Shown here piece after piece: positions 1 to 10,282 of a DNA stretch of 42,594 bases. This DNA is from Coemansia sp. RSA 922 (taxonomy: Eukaryota; Kickxellomycota; Kickxellomycetes; Kickxellales; Kickxellaceae). The notes beneath the pieces are model-generated. The model searched no databases and was not told the origin of the DNA. It saw nothing but the letters and a program-made list of their open reading frames with translations. How positions within the stretch are numbered: the first letter of the stretch is position 1; each line of letters opens with the position of its first letter. Location: NCBI GenBank assembly GCA_027577415.1, contig JANBQS010000063.1:1-42594 (forward strand). The letters are read 5' to 3'. The translations under genes were made by a program, and so were the position numbers.

Positions 1-195
1 GTTGAGGTGTAGTGTAAAAATACATGACAATGTGTTTTGACCAGCAGATCTTACATCTATTGTAGGTCTGAGAGGTGTCCGGAGGTGGTCCAAAAATAGA
101 AGTCAGGTGGGCATTGTGCAAGCAACACTGGCGATGTGTCCAGTGCCTTGACGCTGAGCAAAGAAAGAAAAAAAGAGGGAGCGGCGACAAGCAGT

Positions 196-229
196 CCTGC
201 ACAGGTCGCTTTGCTCGACCATGTGCAGG
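196..229. repeat. Strong hairpin (13 bp stem, one bulged A)
   Basis: CCTGCACA at 196-203 pairs with TGTGCAGG at 222-229, and GGTCG at 204-208 with CGACC at 216-220. Only A221 is unpaired in the stem and the loop is the 7 bases 209-215. The flanks GGCGAC (183-188) and GTCGCC (264-269) can close a larger domain around it. Function is unknown; a structured RNA is one possibility. Confidence 0.7.
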
Positions 230-669
230 CAGCGAGCAGCAAATATTGCAGTTGGACTGGGGGGTCGCCAGAGACCAAGTGTTTCTATTGAGACGTTCGG
301 CACTAAATTTTTTTTTTTACTGAAAACGCTCATGAATGCAAGTGGCCTGCAAAGTGGAGATATGTGTGTTCGCAGCAGGCAATCGCGACATTTTCCGTTC
401 ATTGAAGGAAATGACCTCTTCATTCGACAGAGAACAATCGAGTTCTTCGTAGTCAGCCAGTCCCCCCCCCGTCCACATAATTGATTCTATTAGCCCAGGT
501 GGCCTAGAGCACGCCTTTCAACCACTGACAAACATCACTTGTTTCTAAAAAAGAATGCATATTGAACAAAATCAACTTGTTGGACAAAGACACGATGGGG
601 GGTGTGGCTTGCATCGGCCAATTTCCTAGAAAAATATATGCACTAGGTGACCCTTCGTCCGTCTGCTCA

Positions 670-720
670 GCCTGCCGATTGCGGACATGCCTGAAATAGG
701 CAGAATCGGATATATCAGGC
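670..720. repeat. Three-tier nested hairpin upstream of RED
   Basis: GCCTG 670-674 pairs with CAGGC 716-720, CCGATT 675-680 with AATCGG 704-709, and TGCCT 688-692 with AGGCA 698-702. It lies about 140 bases upstream of the RED start codon. It may be part of an unrecognised non-coding RNA or of the RED leader; no family was recognised. Confidence 0.6.
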
Positions 721-859
721 GCCAGGCTAGAAAAAAAAAATAAGCCAATGGGCGAGGCCCATACGGAGCTCCAGTTCTGCGACTTTTATCACTGCTGTCA
801 GCTGACGAGAGGGGTTGGGTCAGTTGTCACTACATCCCTGCATCGTCACATATTGAGTA

Positions 860-2194
860 ATGTCTTTTTCACACTCACGTTCAACTGGCAAGGCACCGAA
901 GAAGCCACCGCAACAGCAGCAGCAAAAAGGCGGAGGTCCGCGACACAAGAATAAGGCTCCCACCGCTGAATCGACGGCGAAAGCGTACCGCGACCGAGCG
1001 GCCGAGCGACGCGAAGGTGGTGCAGGGGACTATGCGGACAGCGAGCAATTGCTAAGTCATATCGGCCAAAAGGACAAAAAAGCAGAGTACGAGCAAAGCA
1101 AGTACTTGGGTGGCGATGTGGCGCACACGCACTTGGTCAAGGGCTTGGACTTTCTCTTGTTAGAGAAGATGCGAGGCACTTCTGCTGGGGATAGTCACTG
1201 GGACAATGAAGTGGAACGGCTACTTTACACAACGGACGTTGCACCCAACAAGGACCTGTCGGTAGTTGAAGAAGAGCCGGCTGCCACACCAACAGGTGAG
1301 CGAATAATGGCGGCAGCGCTGCGGGTAAACCAAGTGAGACGCGATAAACGAAATAGTGTGGTAGCTGTGAATGATCTGTTTTTGCCGGGTCGCATGTGCT
1401 TTGAAATCGCGGTTGCTCCCACTGGTGCTGTGCGGGCGACAACTCGTATTCGCTCTCAGGATGAGGTAGCCGCTATCTCAGGTCCGTCGACACACAACCA
1501 AGGGTGTGATAGGATAGTGCTGACAAAGGTTATAGCGGCAATTGCGGCTGGACGCTACCGGCGTGTAGAAGCGCGGTATTTGCAGAAGCAGTATGTGGAC
1601 AAACCACCTGCTGTGGCTGACGCGCCTGTAGCCGCTGCAGATGGCGATGTAGTAGTGGGCGGTGCCGTAGACGAAGAGGAAGACATATTTGCCGATGCGG
1701 GAGTGGACTATCAGGTAAACGACGAGAACGAGAATGAGAATGAGAACGAGGCAGTGACAGCGCCATACCCGGACCCAGCTGATATAGATGAAGGAGTGAC
1801 AGCGCCATACCCAGACCCAGATGATGTAGACGAAGGAGTGACGGCGCCGTACCCAGAGTCCGAAGATGAAGACGAAGGAGTGACTGCACCATATCCCGCG
1901 TCTGAAGGCGAGGAAGATGAAGTAACAGCACCATACCCCGCGTCTGAAGGTGAAGAGGTGGTAGCACCGGTGGGAAACCCAGACAACGATATTGGTAGCG
2001 ATGACGACAATGACGCGGCGCTGTTTTCAATGGCTAGATCGCGGTTCAAAGAAGAGACAAGCGAATTGCTGAGCCGACAACAACCAGACTCGACACAGTC
2101 TACTCAATCAGCCAAGCGCAAAGCAGCGACACTCCAAAGTAACGAATGGAACAAGACCCAGCGCATACTTCAAACCAAGTACCAACAAAAATAA
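860..2194 (+). CDS. RED/IK-like spliceosomal protein
   Basis: Homologue of RED (IK), a spliceosome B-complex protein that partners Smu1 in pre-mRNA splicing in the nucleus. The RED N-terminal signature is clear: YRDRAAERREGGAGDY near residue 43, then a block with LGGDVAHTHLVKGLDFLLL near residues 84-102, and an EDIFADAGVDY block near 274-284 that matches the EDIF...DY region of family members. The C-terminal WNKTQRILQ segment resembles the family's last helix. Length is 444 aa against about 557 aa in human. The RE/RD/ED dipeptide tract that names the protein is absent; instead there are five 14-residue VTAPYP repeats. Translation starts at the first ATG after an AT-rich leader. The 3' end is convergent with the ABC transporter, with stops 17 bases apart. 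Confidence 0.88.
   Translation: MSFSHSRSTGKAPKKPPQQQQQKGGGPRHKNKAPTAESTAKAYRDRAAERREGGAGDYADSEQLLSHIGQKDKKAEYEQSKYLGGDVAHTHLVKGLDFLLLEKMRGTSAGDSHWDNEVERLLYTTDVAPNKDLSVVEEEPAATPTGERIMAAALRVNQVRRDKRNSVVAVNDLFLPGRMCFEIAVAPTGAVRATTRIRSQDEVAAISGPSTHNQGCDRIVLTKVIAAIAAGRYRRVEARYLQKQYVDKPPAVADAPVAAADGDVVVGGAVDEEEDIFADAGVDYQVNDENENENENEAVTAPYPDPADIDEGVTAPYPDPDDVDEGVTAPYPESEDEDEGVTAPYPASEGEEDEVTAPYPASEGEEVVAPVGNPDNDIGSDDDNDAALFSMARSRFKEETSELLSRQQPDSTQSTQSAKRKAATLQSNEWNKTQRILQTKYQQK
1754..1957 (+). repeat. Five-copy 42-base tandem repeat inside RED (VTAPYP motif)
   Basis: VTAPYP begins at 1754, 1796, 1838, 1880 and 1922, exactly every 42 bases, so the unit is 14 codons. The spacer is acidic (DPADIDEG, ESEDEDEG, ASEGEEDE and similar). 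Third positions have drifted among copies, so this is not a fresh duplication. It sits in a region expected to be disordered. Confidence 0.95.
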
Positions 2195-2211
2195 TAAATA
2201 AATATATTTTT

Positions 2212-5200
2212 TTAGCGCTTATTGACCTTGTACATACGCGTCATAAACACAGTAAATGCGATATTAAAAGCTGTGAATCCCAGCAAAATACAAAAATTGC
2301 GCCACCTATGGCCAAACGACCAGCTCAGCGTGTTATAGTACTCATCGCCCGTCCGATATATACAATATTCGCAAGATCCCGTAGCCGCCGGATCACGAAG
2401 ATATCCACGTGTAGAGTCGACCCACGACCCAGCAAACTGGTTACAGGACTGTCCGGCTCCCGGTGTAAATGAGAAAAACTCGTTTGGCTTACAACTTATC
2501 CTCGTACCATGCATATCGTTGACAATAACGCCCTCGATAAAGTAGTGGTATGGCGATATCCAGTACATCCACCTGCGCCAGAAAAGCGGCATTTGCGAAT
2601 AAGTAATTGTAACACCGCTGAACAACATCATCATCGACGTAAAAATAGGATTGAGCATCGACGCCACAACGTCATTAGGCGAAAAGGCCGCTATGGCTTG
2701 TCCCAGAGTAAGTGAGAATATGCCCAATAGGATATACGAGATATAAAAATATCCCGTACGATTACCTATAGAGTTGAGCCCAACGAGCCAGTAAAAGCAC
2801 ACAAAGAACAACGTGTTGCTTACCACTGCGAATGGCCATTCAGTGACAATAACCGCGAATGAAAAGGCTTCCCATCCGTATTGGTTAGTAGAGGCTTCGC
2901 GACTGTAATACATCCGCTGGCGGAGGAACTGTGGCTGTACTTGGTTGATGACGAGGATAGAGAGGACGGCGGTTTCGAATATTGCAAATGTTTTGTTTTG
3001 CGTGTCGACTGTTCCGTCCCCGACTTGGATAAACGAAAAGCCGACGGCTAGAGCACATACGGCTTGCAAGGCCACACGAGTGAGGTTGTACTGGAGGTCA
3101 CGCCAGTGCGATCGGAACATACGACGTGTCACTATTTGTAACTGGTATGGCAGGTGCCGTGCGTATTTGCGTGAATGGTCCTCCACCGATTGCGTACTAC
3201 CCGCGTCGGCCTTTATCTGATTGATACGCGTAATCTCCGTCAAGGCGGCATGGCGTTCTGGTGACTGCTCCCAGGTCTGCGGCCAGTCGATACCAGCGCT
3301 GCCACTGCCAACGACGTCCAGAATATACTCTGCGGGGTTGGCGTCTGGTGGGCACTTGGCTGCGCCGTTACGCTCAAAGTACGCAATCAATGTCTGTGCG
3401 TCGGCGCCCAAGTCGCCAAAATACACAGTATGGCCGCCTCTGACTAGCAACAACAGACGATCAAATTGCTCAAACAGTAGCGCAGACGGCTGGTGAATAG
3501 TACACAACACGGTCTGTCCGTCTTCAGCCAGCTTGCGCATAAACTGCACAATCGAAAATGACGCCTGTGCGTCTAGTCCGGAGGTCGGCTCATCAAGGAA
3601 CAAAATCTTTGGTTTGGCCACCAATTCGATACCAATAGTCAGTCGCTTACGTTCTTCCAAGGAAATGCCCTGGCTCGACTCCGGGTCCCCCACCATACAG
3701 TCGCTGATATTGGATAATCCTAAAAGCCGAATGACGTATTCGACATAGGTGTTACGCTCCTTGTCACTAACATTGCCGGCTCTCCGTAGTGCCGCTGAGA
3801 ACCGAAGAGCTTCTCGGACTGTGGCATGCGGGTTGTGCACGTCTAGTTGCTCGCAGTACCCTGTGATACGACGGAAACTACGAGGCTGTGGCGCGCCGTT
3901 CATCAGCATCTCGCCCTCCAGTCGACCGATAGTCTTGCGCTGCGATAGTGCGTCCAAGAGCGTGGTTTTGCCGGCACCCGACGACCCCATCAACGCCGTC
4001 ATCGTACCAGGCTTAATGTACCCAGATACGCCATGCAATAGCTGTCTCTCGCCGCCTCGCACGGGCACTGCGTAGTTGACGTCAAGCCATGTATACGTCG
4101 TACCACCCGCTATCTGTTCGTCACTGGGTCCGTCAGGAGGAATCTCGCGGTACATACCACCCTCAGAGTTCATAGTCACCGATTCGTCAAGCTCGTCGAT
4201 ATGTGGCGGATGACGTTTATATACGTTAATAGTGTAGCCGGCATTACCGTACTCGACAAACTCCATGACGCCAGCGACGAGAAATACAAAGAGAAGCCAG
4301 AAGCACGTCACAGCAATAAAATCTTTCCATTGGTCGCGCGTATGAATACTGAATCCGCGCTCCAAGTACTCACGCCCATGAACCATCAACTGTCCGGGTA
4401 CCGATCCAGCTATTGTACATACTTGGTTGGCAATACCGATACCATCGCCTCTTGGCGCCAAACTGCTCGCGGCGCATGGGTAGACTATGTTGCGGTACTC
4501 GTTACTCAATAACGCTTTGAACCCGTATGCCAGAGGGTTGGCCCAGTATATCCACTTGAAATAGTGGTGCATCGATTGAGGCGGAATCAAGTAGCCGACA
4601 TACAAGATCATAAATAACAGGCAGATACCAGATACCGTATGTCCGACATCGACGTTGGGCGACGCATTGCCGATAAGACGAAAGAACGCTGTCAAGCAGA
4701 GACACCCCATGTAAAGGAAGAGAAGGAACGCCAAAAAATGCCCACCCGTACGCTGTAGTCCAGTAGACCAATATAAAATCGATCCAAATACGAGAACCTG
4801 AAACAAGGAAAACGGCATATCGTTAATAGTCTGCGCCAACGAAAGTGCAGCCGGATGATACATGGCCAAAGCCTTGTGCTTATAAACGACCTGCCGTCCG
4901 GTTACAGCCTTGGGAATCTCCGACAAAGACGTCAGAGAGTTGAATAAAAGGGCAAAGAAGAGAACACCACCGCGTGTGAAAAAACTCGACGTCGTAGCCG
5001 GCAACCGAATAAACAAAGTACCGACAATAATAGCAAACGCAATATTGTAAATAACCCTAAACACGATCTGCTGAGGGTTGCCGACGAATATCTCCCACTC
5101 ACGCATCATTAGTCGAGCCAATTGGAAGAAAAACGTGGTCATATACGGCGACTTGCGTCTCATTTTTTCTGTCTCTGTACCCATTTTAGTACGGTTAACA

Positions 5201-6594
5201 AACTCCCTCAACTCGTCGCCACGACCATCCTGCGTGATCTGAGATTCGAACGCTTCCACGTCGGAAATTACTTCAGTAAATGCCTGAGACTCCCGCCACA
5301 CCTGCTCGAATTCCTCCGCCGTACGTGGCGCCCTATCCTCCCAGCCCGGTAATACCTGTCGCTCGTTGAGCTGCGTCAATCCAGTCAGAAAATCCGACGT
5401 AGTCTGTCTAGGTGGCTTGCGTATACCGATACTCTCAAAGTACGGTACTGCCTCACCAATAGGTCCAAAATATAGTTGGCGGCCTTCGTCGATGACCATG
5501 ACTTTATCGAATAAACGGTAGATACTCTCAGACGCCTGGTAAATAGTGGCCACGACTGATTTCTGCAAAATATCGGCATTAATCCTTAGCGACCGCACAT
5601 AATCTAGAGCCGAACTCGAGTCCAAGCCCTTAGTGCTACCGTCCCAAACTTCAACCGATGCGCCTGATGCTACCTGTTCGGCGATACTAACACGCTTACG
5701 TTCTCCGCCTGATACGCCACGCAAAAACGCATTACCGACAATAGTATCAGCACAACCAGCCAACCCGTACATATCCAAAAGCATACCAAGAACGTCACGT
5801 CGGTAGGCAGCCGGGTCGCCGAGAACCCGTCGACTGGGAGTCTTGCATTGGATAGCAAACTCCAATGTCTTGCGTACGGTCAAAGTAGGAAAATGCATAT
5901 CGTCTTCTTGGTTATACGCCACTTCACCACGATAATGTCTAGCCACTTCCTTTGGCTCCAAACCGCCATACGATACGCGACCATCAATACGAGTATAAGT
6001 TTTGCGGTGATTACCCAATACACGCAACAAAGTCGAACATCCAGAACCAGGTCTACCTAATACCAACAACAACTCTCCTTCTTTGACTTCGCCCGAGATA
6101 TTATACAACAGCTGCCGCTTATTACCAGTCCCCGATAGTAACTGTAAAAGTCCGAACCCCCTATAACTTGACTTTATCAGTTTGTAAAACGGCGTAATCA
6201 GCGTACTAATATGTTTGTTCGATACGTCCGATCCGTATACATCGAGACTGTTAAATACTAGTCCGAATCGCTTGGCAAATGGTGGGCCCTCAGCTGTCTG
6301 TCGTCCGCGTAGCCATCTTTTCAGATCGAATCCGCCGCCCTCCTCCTCCGCCGCCTCGATATCTACGAGTTCGGGTCGCTGACGACTCTGTGCTCGCTGG
6401 ATCGAACTGAACCGCGTCGTAGCTCGACTTATACTGACGTGTAGGGGCTCACCAAACGACATTTGTGGCTCAATAATGACGCCGGCATTCTCGTCCAACA
6501 CTGCCGAGTCAAAAGAGGAGCCACTACTGTTAGCTGGATCAAAAGGCGGCGGTGGCGGGAGCTCTTGGATCTCGTTCACTTCATCAGTAGACAT
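2212..6594 (-). CDS. PDR-type ABCG full transporter
   Basis: Full-size pleiotropic drug resistance transporter, 1460 aa, predicted to export lipophilic compounds or lipids across the plasma membrane. Order is NBD-TMD-NBD-TMD. NBD1 has the fungal degenerate Walker A GRPGSGCST (180-188, Cys for Lys), signature VSGGERKRVSIAE and a degenerate Walker B, WDGSTKGLDSS. NBD2 has a canonical Walker A GSSGAGKTTL (about 870), a degenerate signature SLEERKRLTIG and Walker B LFLDEPTSGLD (about 996). This pairing leaves one competent and one degenerate ATP site, as in Pdr5/Cdr1. Two blocks of about six membrane segments follow the NBDs. The start has a strong A-rich context (minus strand TATCATGTCTACT). No intron is needed. 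Substrate cannot be told from sequence. Confidence 0.95.
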   Translation of the reverse strand: MSTDEVNEIQELPPPPPFDPANSSGSSFDSAVLDENAGVIIEPQMSFGEPLHVSISRATTRFSSIQRAQSRQRPELVDIEAAEEEGGGFDLKRWLRGRQTAEGPPFAKRFGLVFNSLDVYGSDVSNKHISTLITPFYKLIKSSYRGFGLLQLLSGTGNKRQLLYNISGEVKEGELLLVLGRPGSGCSTLLRVLGNHRKTYTRIDGRVSYGGLEPKEVARHYRGEVAYNQEDDMHFPTLTVRKTLEFAIQCKTPSRRVLGDPAAYRRDVLGMLLDMYGLAGCADTIVGNAFLRGVSGGERKRVSIAEQVASGASVEVWDGSTKGLDSSSALDYVRSLRINADILQKSVVATIYQASESIYRLFDKVMVIDEGRQLYFGPIGEAVPYFESIGIRKPPRQTTSDFLTGLTQLNERQVLPGWEDRAPRTAEEFEQVWRESQAFTEVISDVEAFESQITQDGRGDELREFVNRTKMGTETEKMRRKSPYMTTFFFQLARLMMREWEIFVGNPQQIVFRVIYNIAFAIIVGTLFIRLPATTSSFFTRGGVLFFALLFNSLTSLSEIPKAVTGRQVVYKHKALAMYHPAALSLAQTINDMPFSLFQVLVFGSILYWSTGLQRTGGHFLAFLLFLYMGCLCLTAFFRLIGNASPNVDVGHTVSGICLLFMILYVGYLIPPQSMHHYFKWIYWANPLAYGFKALLSNEYRNIVYPCAASSLAPRGDGIGIANQVCTIAGSVPGQLMVHGREYLERGFSIHTRDQWKDFIAVTCFWLLFVFLVAGVMEFVEYGNAGYTINVYKRHPPHIDELDESVTMNSEGGMYREIPPDGPSDEQIAGGTTYTWLDVNYAVPVRGGERQLLHGVSGYIKPGTMTALMGSSGAGKTTLLDALSQRKTIGRLEGEMLMNGAPQPRSFRRITGYCEQLDVHNPHATVREALRFSAALRRAGNVSDKERNTYVEYVIRLLGLSNISDCMVGDPESSQGISLEERKRLTIGIELVAKPKILFLDEPTSGLDAQASFSIVQFMRKLAEDGQTVLCTIHQPSALLFEQFDRLLLLVRGGHTVYFGDLGADAQTLIAYFERNGAAKCPPDANPAEYILDVVGSGSAGIDWPQTWEQSPERHAALTEITRINQIKADAGSTQSVEDHSRKYARHLPYQLQIVTRRMFRSHWRDLQYNLTRVALQAVCALAVGFSFIQVGDGTVDTQNKTFAIFETAVLSILVINQVQPQFLRQRMYYSREASTNQYGWEAFSFAVIVTEWPFAVVSNTLFFVCFYWLVGLNSIGNRTGYFYISYILLGIFSLTLGQAIAAFSPNDVVASMLNPIFTSMMMLFSGVTITYSQMPLFWRRWMYWISPYHYFIEGVIVNDMHGTRISCKPNEFFSFTPGAGQSCNQFAGSWVDSTRGYLRDPAATGSCEYCIYRTGDEYYNTLSWSFGHRWRNFCILLGFTAFNIAFTVFMTRMYKVNKR

Positions 6595-6710
6595 GATAAA
6601 AAAATATTATTTAGATATAAAGTATTGATTTTTCTTTTTGTGCAAAGAAAAGCATCGCCTTGAACATTTATAAATATAATAAAGCGATCGGCATAGGTTT
6701 TTTTTGTGAT

Positions 6711-6728
6711 CGCCCTCCCATGAGGGCG
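6711..6728. repeat. Perfect 7 bp hairpin between the ABC transporter and phosphatase genes
   Basis: CGCCCTC at 6711-6717 and GAGGGCG at 6722-6728 enclose a 4-base loop, directly after an 8-T run on the plus strand. It lies in the 3' flank of the phosphatase gene and about 120 bases upstream of the ABC transporter start. It could be an operator or a 3'UTR/5'UTR structure; nothing more can be said. Confidence 0.55.
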
Positions 6729-6837
6729 TTTATTGTGGACCATGAGGACATGAAACAATAGTTGTTTTGTGTGTGTGTGGGGGGAAAAATAAATAAATAA
6801 TATTAATATAAAGAGAGCCATGTTGCCTTTGACATGC

Positions 6838-7872
6838 TTACGGAACCAAAAAATGTCTGTGAGCTACTACGTGTAGTCTACCTGGACTTTGACGAATTGT
6901 GGCATTTGACGCCACTATAGAAGCCTGAGGCAGCTGCTTAATAGGCATAGTCATGAGATCCACCACCTCATCAGGCGCCAACCCTCCGTCATCCAGCACT
7001 TCCACGGGACTAGAGTTTTCCGACCCAGCCGCACTGCTCTCGTCCGCGGTAAGCTCGGGCAGCGTCGCATCGGGCATCAGCAGCAGCAGCTCCGGTCCCA
7101 GCGACCGGCGGCCTTTTGCCAGCAGCTCGCCGTACTCCGAGAGCTGGGCAATAAGCGACAGGTTGGGACTGATACACGGAGCACGCAGTCTCACGTACTC
7201 ATACGCCGGGCCGAACGCCATAGCCATAGTGCGCATGACATAGGCAATGACCAGCGACGCCGACCGAGACACGCCCAGCTGGCAGTGCACCAGGACGCCC
7301 TGATGCCTAGTGCGAGCCGAGTCAATAAAGGCAAAGCACTCGGCAAAGTAGCGCACCAAATCCGGCTCGTTGTGGTCCCACATGCAGTGCCTATATGCAG
7401 TACTCGCAGGGCACGGCCCGCTCACCTCCCGGGCGACATTAAGCACATGCGTGATTTCCAGCGCCTGCAGCTGCTCCCCAGCAACGTTTCCGGCTCCTCC
7501 CAGGTACAAATACGGCATGATGAGCTGCGGTCCCGCACGGTACGTCCGCTCCGCCCTACGCGCCATAGCCACATCGTCCGCCGCTGGTACCAGGGGCTCC
7601 GCCAGCGGAGCTGCATAGTCCAGCATTGTCATTACCGGAAGAAGCCTCGTCGGCGTGCCAATGCCTGCGTGGCTGTGAGGAGTCGATGGGCGAGGATTAG
7701 AGTTTGGCGGTGTGTACAGGCCATCTGTGCTCAGGTTCAGACCGACTGCTGTTAGTGCTGGCTGCATGGGTACTGGCTTGCGCGTACTCAAACGTCGTAG
7801 TGGCAGCGGTATGTTGAGTGACGGCGCCGGCGCAGTTGCTGCTCGTGTGAGTGGTCGGTTTGAAGCCTTCAT
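6838..7872 (-). CDS. Dual-specificity protein phosphatase (MAPK phosphatase type)
   Basis: Predicted phosphatase acting on phospho-Tyr/Thr, 344 aa. The active-site loop VHCQLGVSRSAS carries the nucleophile Cys197 and Arg203 of the HCx5R motif. The upstream WDHNEPD (about 171-177) supplies the general-acid Asp, and the DSP fold begins near residue 115 (GPQLIMPYLYLGG). The VSRSAS/AYVM sequence is typical of Msg5/Pmp1-like MAP kinase phosphatases, so a role damping a MAPK pathway is inferred. The first 110 residues are Pro/Ser/Thr-rich and contain a basic-hydrophobic stretch (PLPLRRLSTRKPVPM) that could be a MAPK docking site. The C-terminal 90 residues look disordered. The stop is 243 bases from the ABC transporter start, same strand. 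Confidence 0.88.
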   Translation of the reverse strand: MKASNRPLTRAATAPAPSLNIPLPLRRLSTRKPVPMQPALTAVGLNLSTDGLYTPPNSNPRPSTPHSHAGIGTPTRLLPVMTMLDYAAPLAEPLVPAADDVAMARRAERTYRAGPQLIMPYLYLGGAGNVAGEQLQALEITHVLNVAREVSGPCPASTAYRHCMWDHNEPDLVRYFAECFAFIDSARTRHQGVLVHCQLGVSRSASLVIAYVMRTMAMAFGPAYEYVRLRAPCISPNLSLIAQLSEYGELLAKGRRSLGPELLLLMPDATLPELTADESSAAGSENSSPVEVLDDGGLAPDEVVDLMTMPIKQLPQASIVASNATIRQSPGRLHVVAHRHFLVP

Positions 7873-8406
7873 TTGTAGTTGTAATATTCCTTGGTGAAGC
7901 CCAGCTCCACACGTACAAGTTAGTAAATTACACTAAAAAAGCAAGAGACTTGACAAAAGCCTGACAATAATAATAATAATAAGACAGCACAAATTGTTTT
8001 GCTGATTGTTTGAGAGAAAAAAAAGGAGTTGGAAAAATAATAAATAAGAATGCCTCATGAAAGAGAAAAAAAAAAGGACATTCCCCCTCTTCACTCACGC
8101 TAAATAGGAAGAAAAAAGAGGAGCGGGATGTCTCCCAAAGTATTTTTAAAATGTCTATTTTTAGACTGCTTTGTCCCCTTGAACGCCTAAATAATTTTTT
8201 TCTTCTCAGTTTCCTCAAGGTGAACACCCGGGCTGCGTAGGCTGCGTGGTACACGTGTTGGTGGAAACCTTTTCCCCAATGCTTGGCAACATTGCGCAGC
8301 TGAGGTCCGAGTCACAAAAAAAAAAAATTAAAGAAAAATGCACTATTCCATATATAAACGGAACCACGTATTATTCCAACATCAGTAATAAGAAAAAAGA
8401 AAGTCC
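7873..8406. other. Intergenic spacer, phosphatase promoter and CCT6 3' flank
   Basis: AT-rich, with many poly-A/T runs. Open frames here translate to Phe/Lys-rich low complexity and are not credible genes. It should hold the upstream region of the phosphatase and the 3'UTR of CCT6. No repeat or RNA gene was seen. Confidence 0.6.
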
Positions 8407-10041
8407 TCACTGCTCTTCCTCTCCAGGGTTTGGCGCCTTGATCGAGGCACGGCCAGCGCGCATAACCTCGTCGACATGCAAGAGATTAGTAGCGATAACA
8501 GCGCACGAGTGCAGCTGCTGACGCAACACGCGGTAGTTGTCCCAGATACCTTCCTGAACCGGGTCCAAAGCCTCGCCAGTGTTAAGATCAATACCAACAA
8601 CCTGGCCATCGGCCATCTCCTCCTCAAGCGCCACCAGCACGTCCATAGGGTCGTAGCCGCCATTAACGGCAATGGTCTTGGGAATGACCAGCAGCGCCTC
8701 GGCAAAGGCACGCACGCCCATCTTGGCCTTGCCCTGGACAGTGCGCAAGAACTCGGGGCGCAGCAGCTGCTGGCGACAAGCGACCTGGAATGCTCCGGCG
8801 CCAGCCACAAGCGCGCCATCCTCGATCGCGTTCTTGACAGCACGCAGGCCGTCACGCACCGCATCGTGGGTCTGCTGCAGCACGTGGGCGCTAGGACCCT
8901 TGATCAGCACGGTAACTGAGCGCGGGGCAGCACACTCTTCGACATACGTATACTTGTTCTCGCCCAACACATGCTCGTAGACAAGACCGGCGCGGCCCAA
9001 GACGCTGGGCGTCAGATCGTCGACTGAGTTCTGCGCAGTGCCGCCGCAGCACAGCTGCAGGCGCTCCATGTTGCGCCGCTTGGCACGGCGCAGGGCAAAG
9101 ATGCCTTGCTTGGCCAAAATGTCAAGCGAAAGAGGGTCGATTCCCTTCTGGTTGATAAGAACAAAGCCGCAGGCCTTGTTGGCGCCCGAGCACACGGTGT
9201 TCTTGAGATCGACAATCTTGCGCAGCTTGTCGTCGACAAAGCGCCGCTCAGACTCAATCAGCTTGTCGCGCTGCTCGGCCGAGCTGTAGAAGAAACTGGA
9301 GTTGACTTCGGTCTTCTCGTACTCCAGCGACACGTTCAGAGTAAGCACAAAGCAGTTGTTCAGACGCTTGGGCATGTCAGGGTGCCGCGCGCCATGGTCC
9401 AGGACCAGACCGCGTACCAGGCGGCTGTCGGTGGCAGTCTGGCGCTGCATCTTCATGATCTCAACCATAAACAGGTCGATCGGCTTGTCGGGCTCAGCCA
9501 CCGCCAGCACAGCGTCGACAACAGCCTCAGTGACCTGGGCTGCTACGCTCTCCTGCAGCTTGGTACGCAGCGCCGTGCGCGCCACCGAGCACAGTACTTC
9601 GCGGTCCATTTCCATCGTCGTCTTGAACGAGTCCAAGAAGCGCAGGGACTCGGCCTTGGCGGCATCGAATCCGTCAGTGATAATACGCGGGTGCACTCCT
9701 TCCTCGACGTAGACAGCAGCCTGCTTGAGCAGCTCTCCGACCAGCAGCACTAGACCAGTGGTGCCGTCGCCAGCCACGTCGTCCTGGGCAGTAGCGGCGC
9801 GGGCAATCATGACGGCTACGGGGTTGGTGATCTGCATCTGGCTCAGCAACACCTTGCCGTCCTTGGTCAGAGTCAGCTGGTTGGCTCCGTCAACGAGCAG
9901 CTTGAGAGTACCGCGAGGCGATAGATTCGACCGTAGCACATTTTGTAGACCGCGAGCTGACTGGATGTTCATTGCCAGAGCATCGCCACGGCGGAGTACC
10001 TCTGCATTGGGATTGGCTAGCTTGACAGCGGCGCTTGACAT
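8407..10041 (-). CDS. CCT6: T-complex protein 1 subunit zeta (CCT6)
   Basis: Zeta subunit of the cytosolic TRiC/CCT chaperonin, which folds actin, tubulin and WD40 proteins. Length 544 aa fits the family. The N-terminus [21 protein letters not shown] is the CCT6-type start, the ATP-binding loop [11 protein letters not shown] lies at 86-96, and GIDLNTGEA and GIWDNYRV near the C-terminus match the conserved group II chaperonin end. The gene is GC-rich in third positions, consistent with steady high expression. It is divergent from the WD40 gene, with a shared 241-base upstream region. Confidence 0.96.
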   Translation of the reverse strand: MSSAAVKLANPNAEVLRRGDALAMNIQSARGLQNVLRSNLSPRGTLKLLVDGANQLTLTKDGKVLLSQMQITNPVAVMIARAATAQDDVAGDGTTGLVLLVGELLKQAAVYVEEGVHPRIITDGFDAAKAESLRFLDSFKTTMEMDREVLCSVARTALRTKLQESVAAQVTEAVVDAVLAVAEPDKPIDLFMVEIMKMQRQTATDSRLVRGLVLDHGARHPDMPKRLNNCFVLTLNVSLEYEKTEVNSSFFYSSAEQRDKLIESERRFVDDKLRKIVDLKNTVCSGANKACGFVLINQKGIDPLSLDILAKQGIFALRRAKRRNMERLQLCCGGTAQNSVDDLTPSVLGRAGLVYEHVLGENKYTYVEECAAPRSVTVLIKGPSAHVLQQTHDAVRDGLRAVKNAIEDGALVAGAGAFQVACRQQLLRPEFLRTVQGKAKMGVRAFAEALLVIPKTIAVNGGYDPMDVLVALEEEMADGQVVGIDLNTGEALDPVQEGIWDNYRVLRQQLHSCAVIATNLLHVDEVMRAGRASIKAPNPGEEEQ

Positions 10042-10282
10042 GATTTGTGCTTTTTTCAGATTAAATGTAAAAAAATATAAACAGCAAAAAGTGGATCCGA
10101 AAGCAAAGGAAGCAAGTAGAAGGTTGTATGCTTGTATTTGTTTGGGTTTGCTAATCCGTGATCACAGATTAGTTATTTTAAACTAGGTTTGTCAGCGAGA
10201 CCACTTTTTTTGCTAGCAACATTTTTTTTCTTTTCACTTTCCTGTATACGTACCTACTTTATTTCTCTTTTAACAGGCAGCC
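10042..10282. promoter_or_regulatory. Shared divergent promoter, CCT6 / AAMP
   Basis: The only upstream sequence for two outward-facing genes. It includes a T-rich tract and ends with CTTTTAACAGGCAGCC just before the plus-strand ATG; that looks like a 3' splice site, so a 5'UTR intron in the WD40 gene is possible but no donor was fixed. Confidence 0.5.

Larger units (their letters stand above)
1..859. other. Intergenic region with nested inverted repeats, no convincing gene
   Basis: The short open frames here lack family features and overlap each other on both strands, so none is called. What stands out is base-pairing potential: an 8+5 bp stem with a single bulge at 196-229, enclosed by a 6 bp pairing of 183-188 with 264-269; a 6 bp repeat at 126-131/140-145; CCTAG/CTAGG near 627-653; and a three-tier nested hairpin at 670-720. 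No A/B-box pair, tRNA, snRNA or SRP motif was recognised. The right end is the promoter and 5'UTR of RED. Confidence 0.5.
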
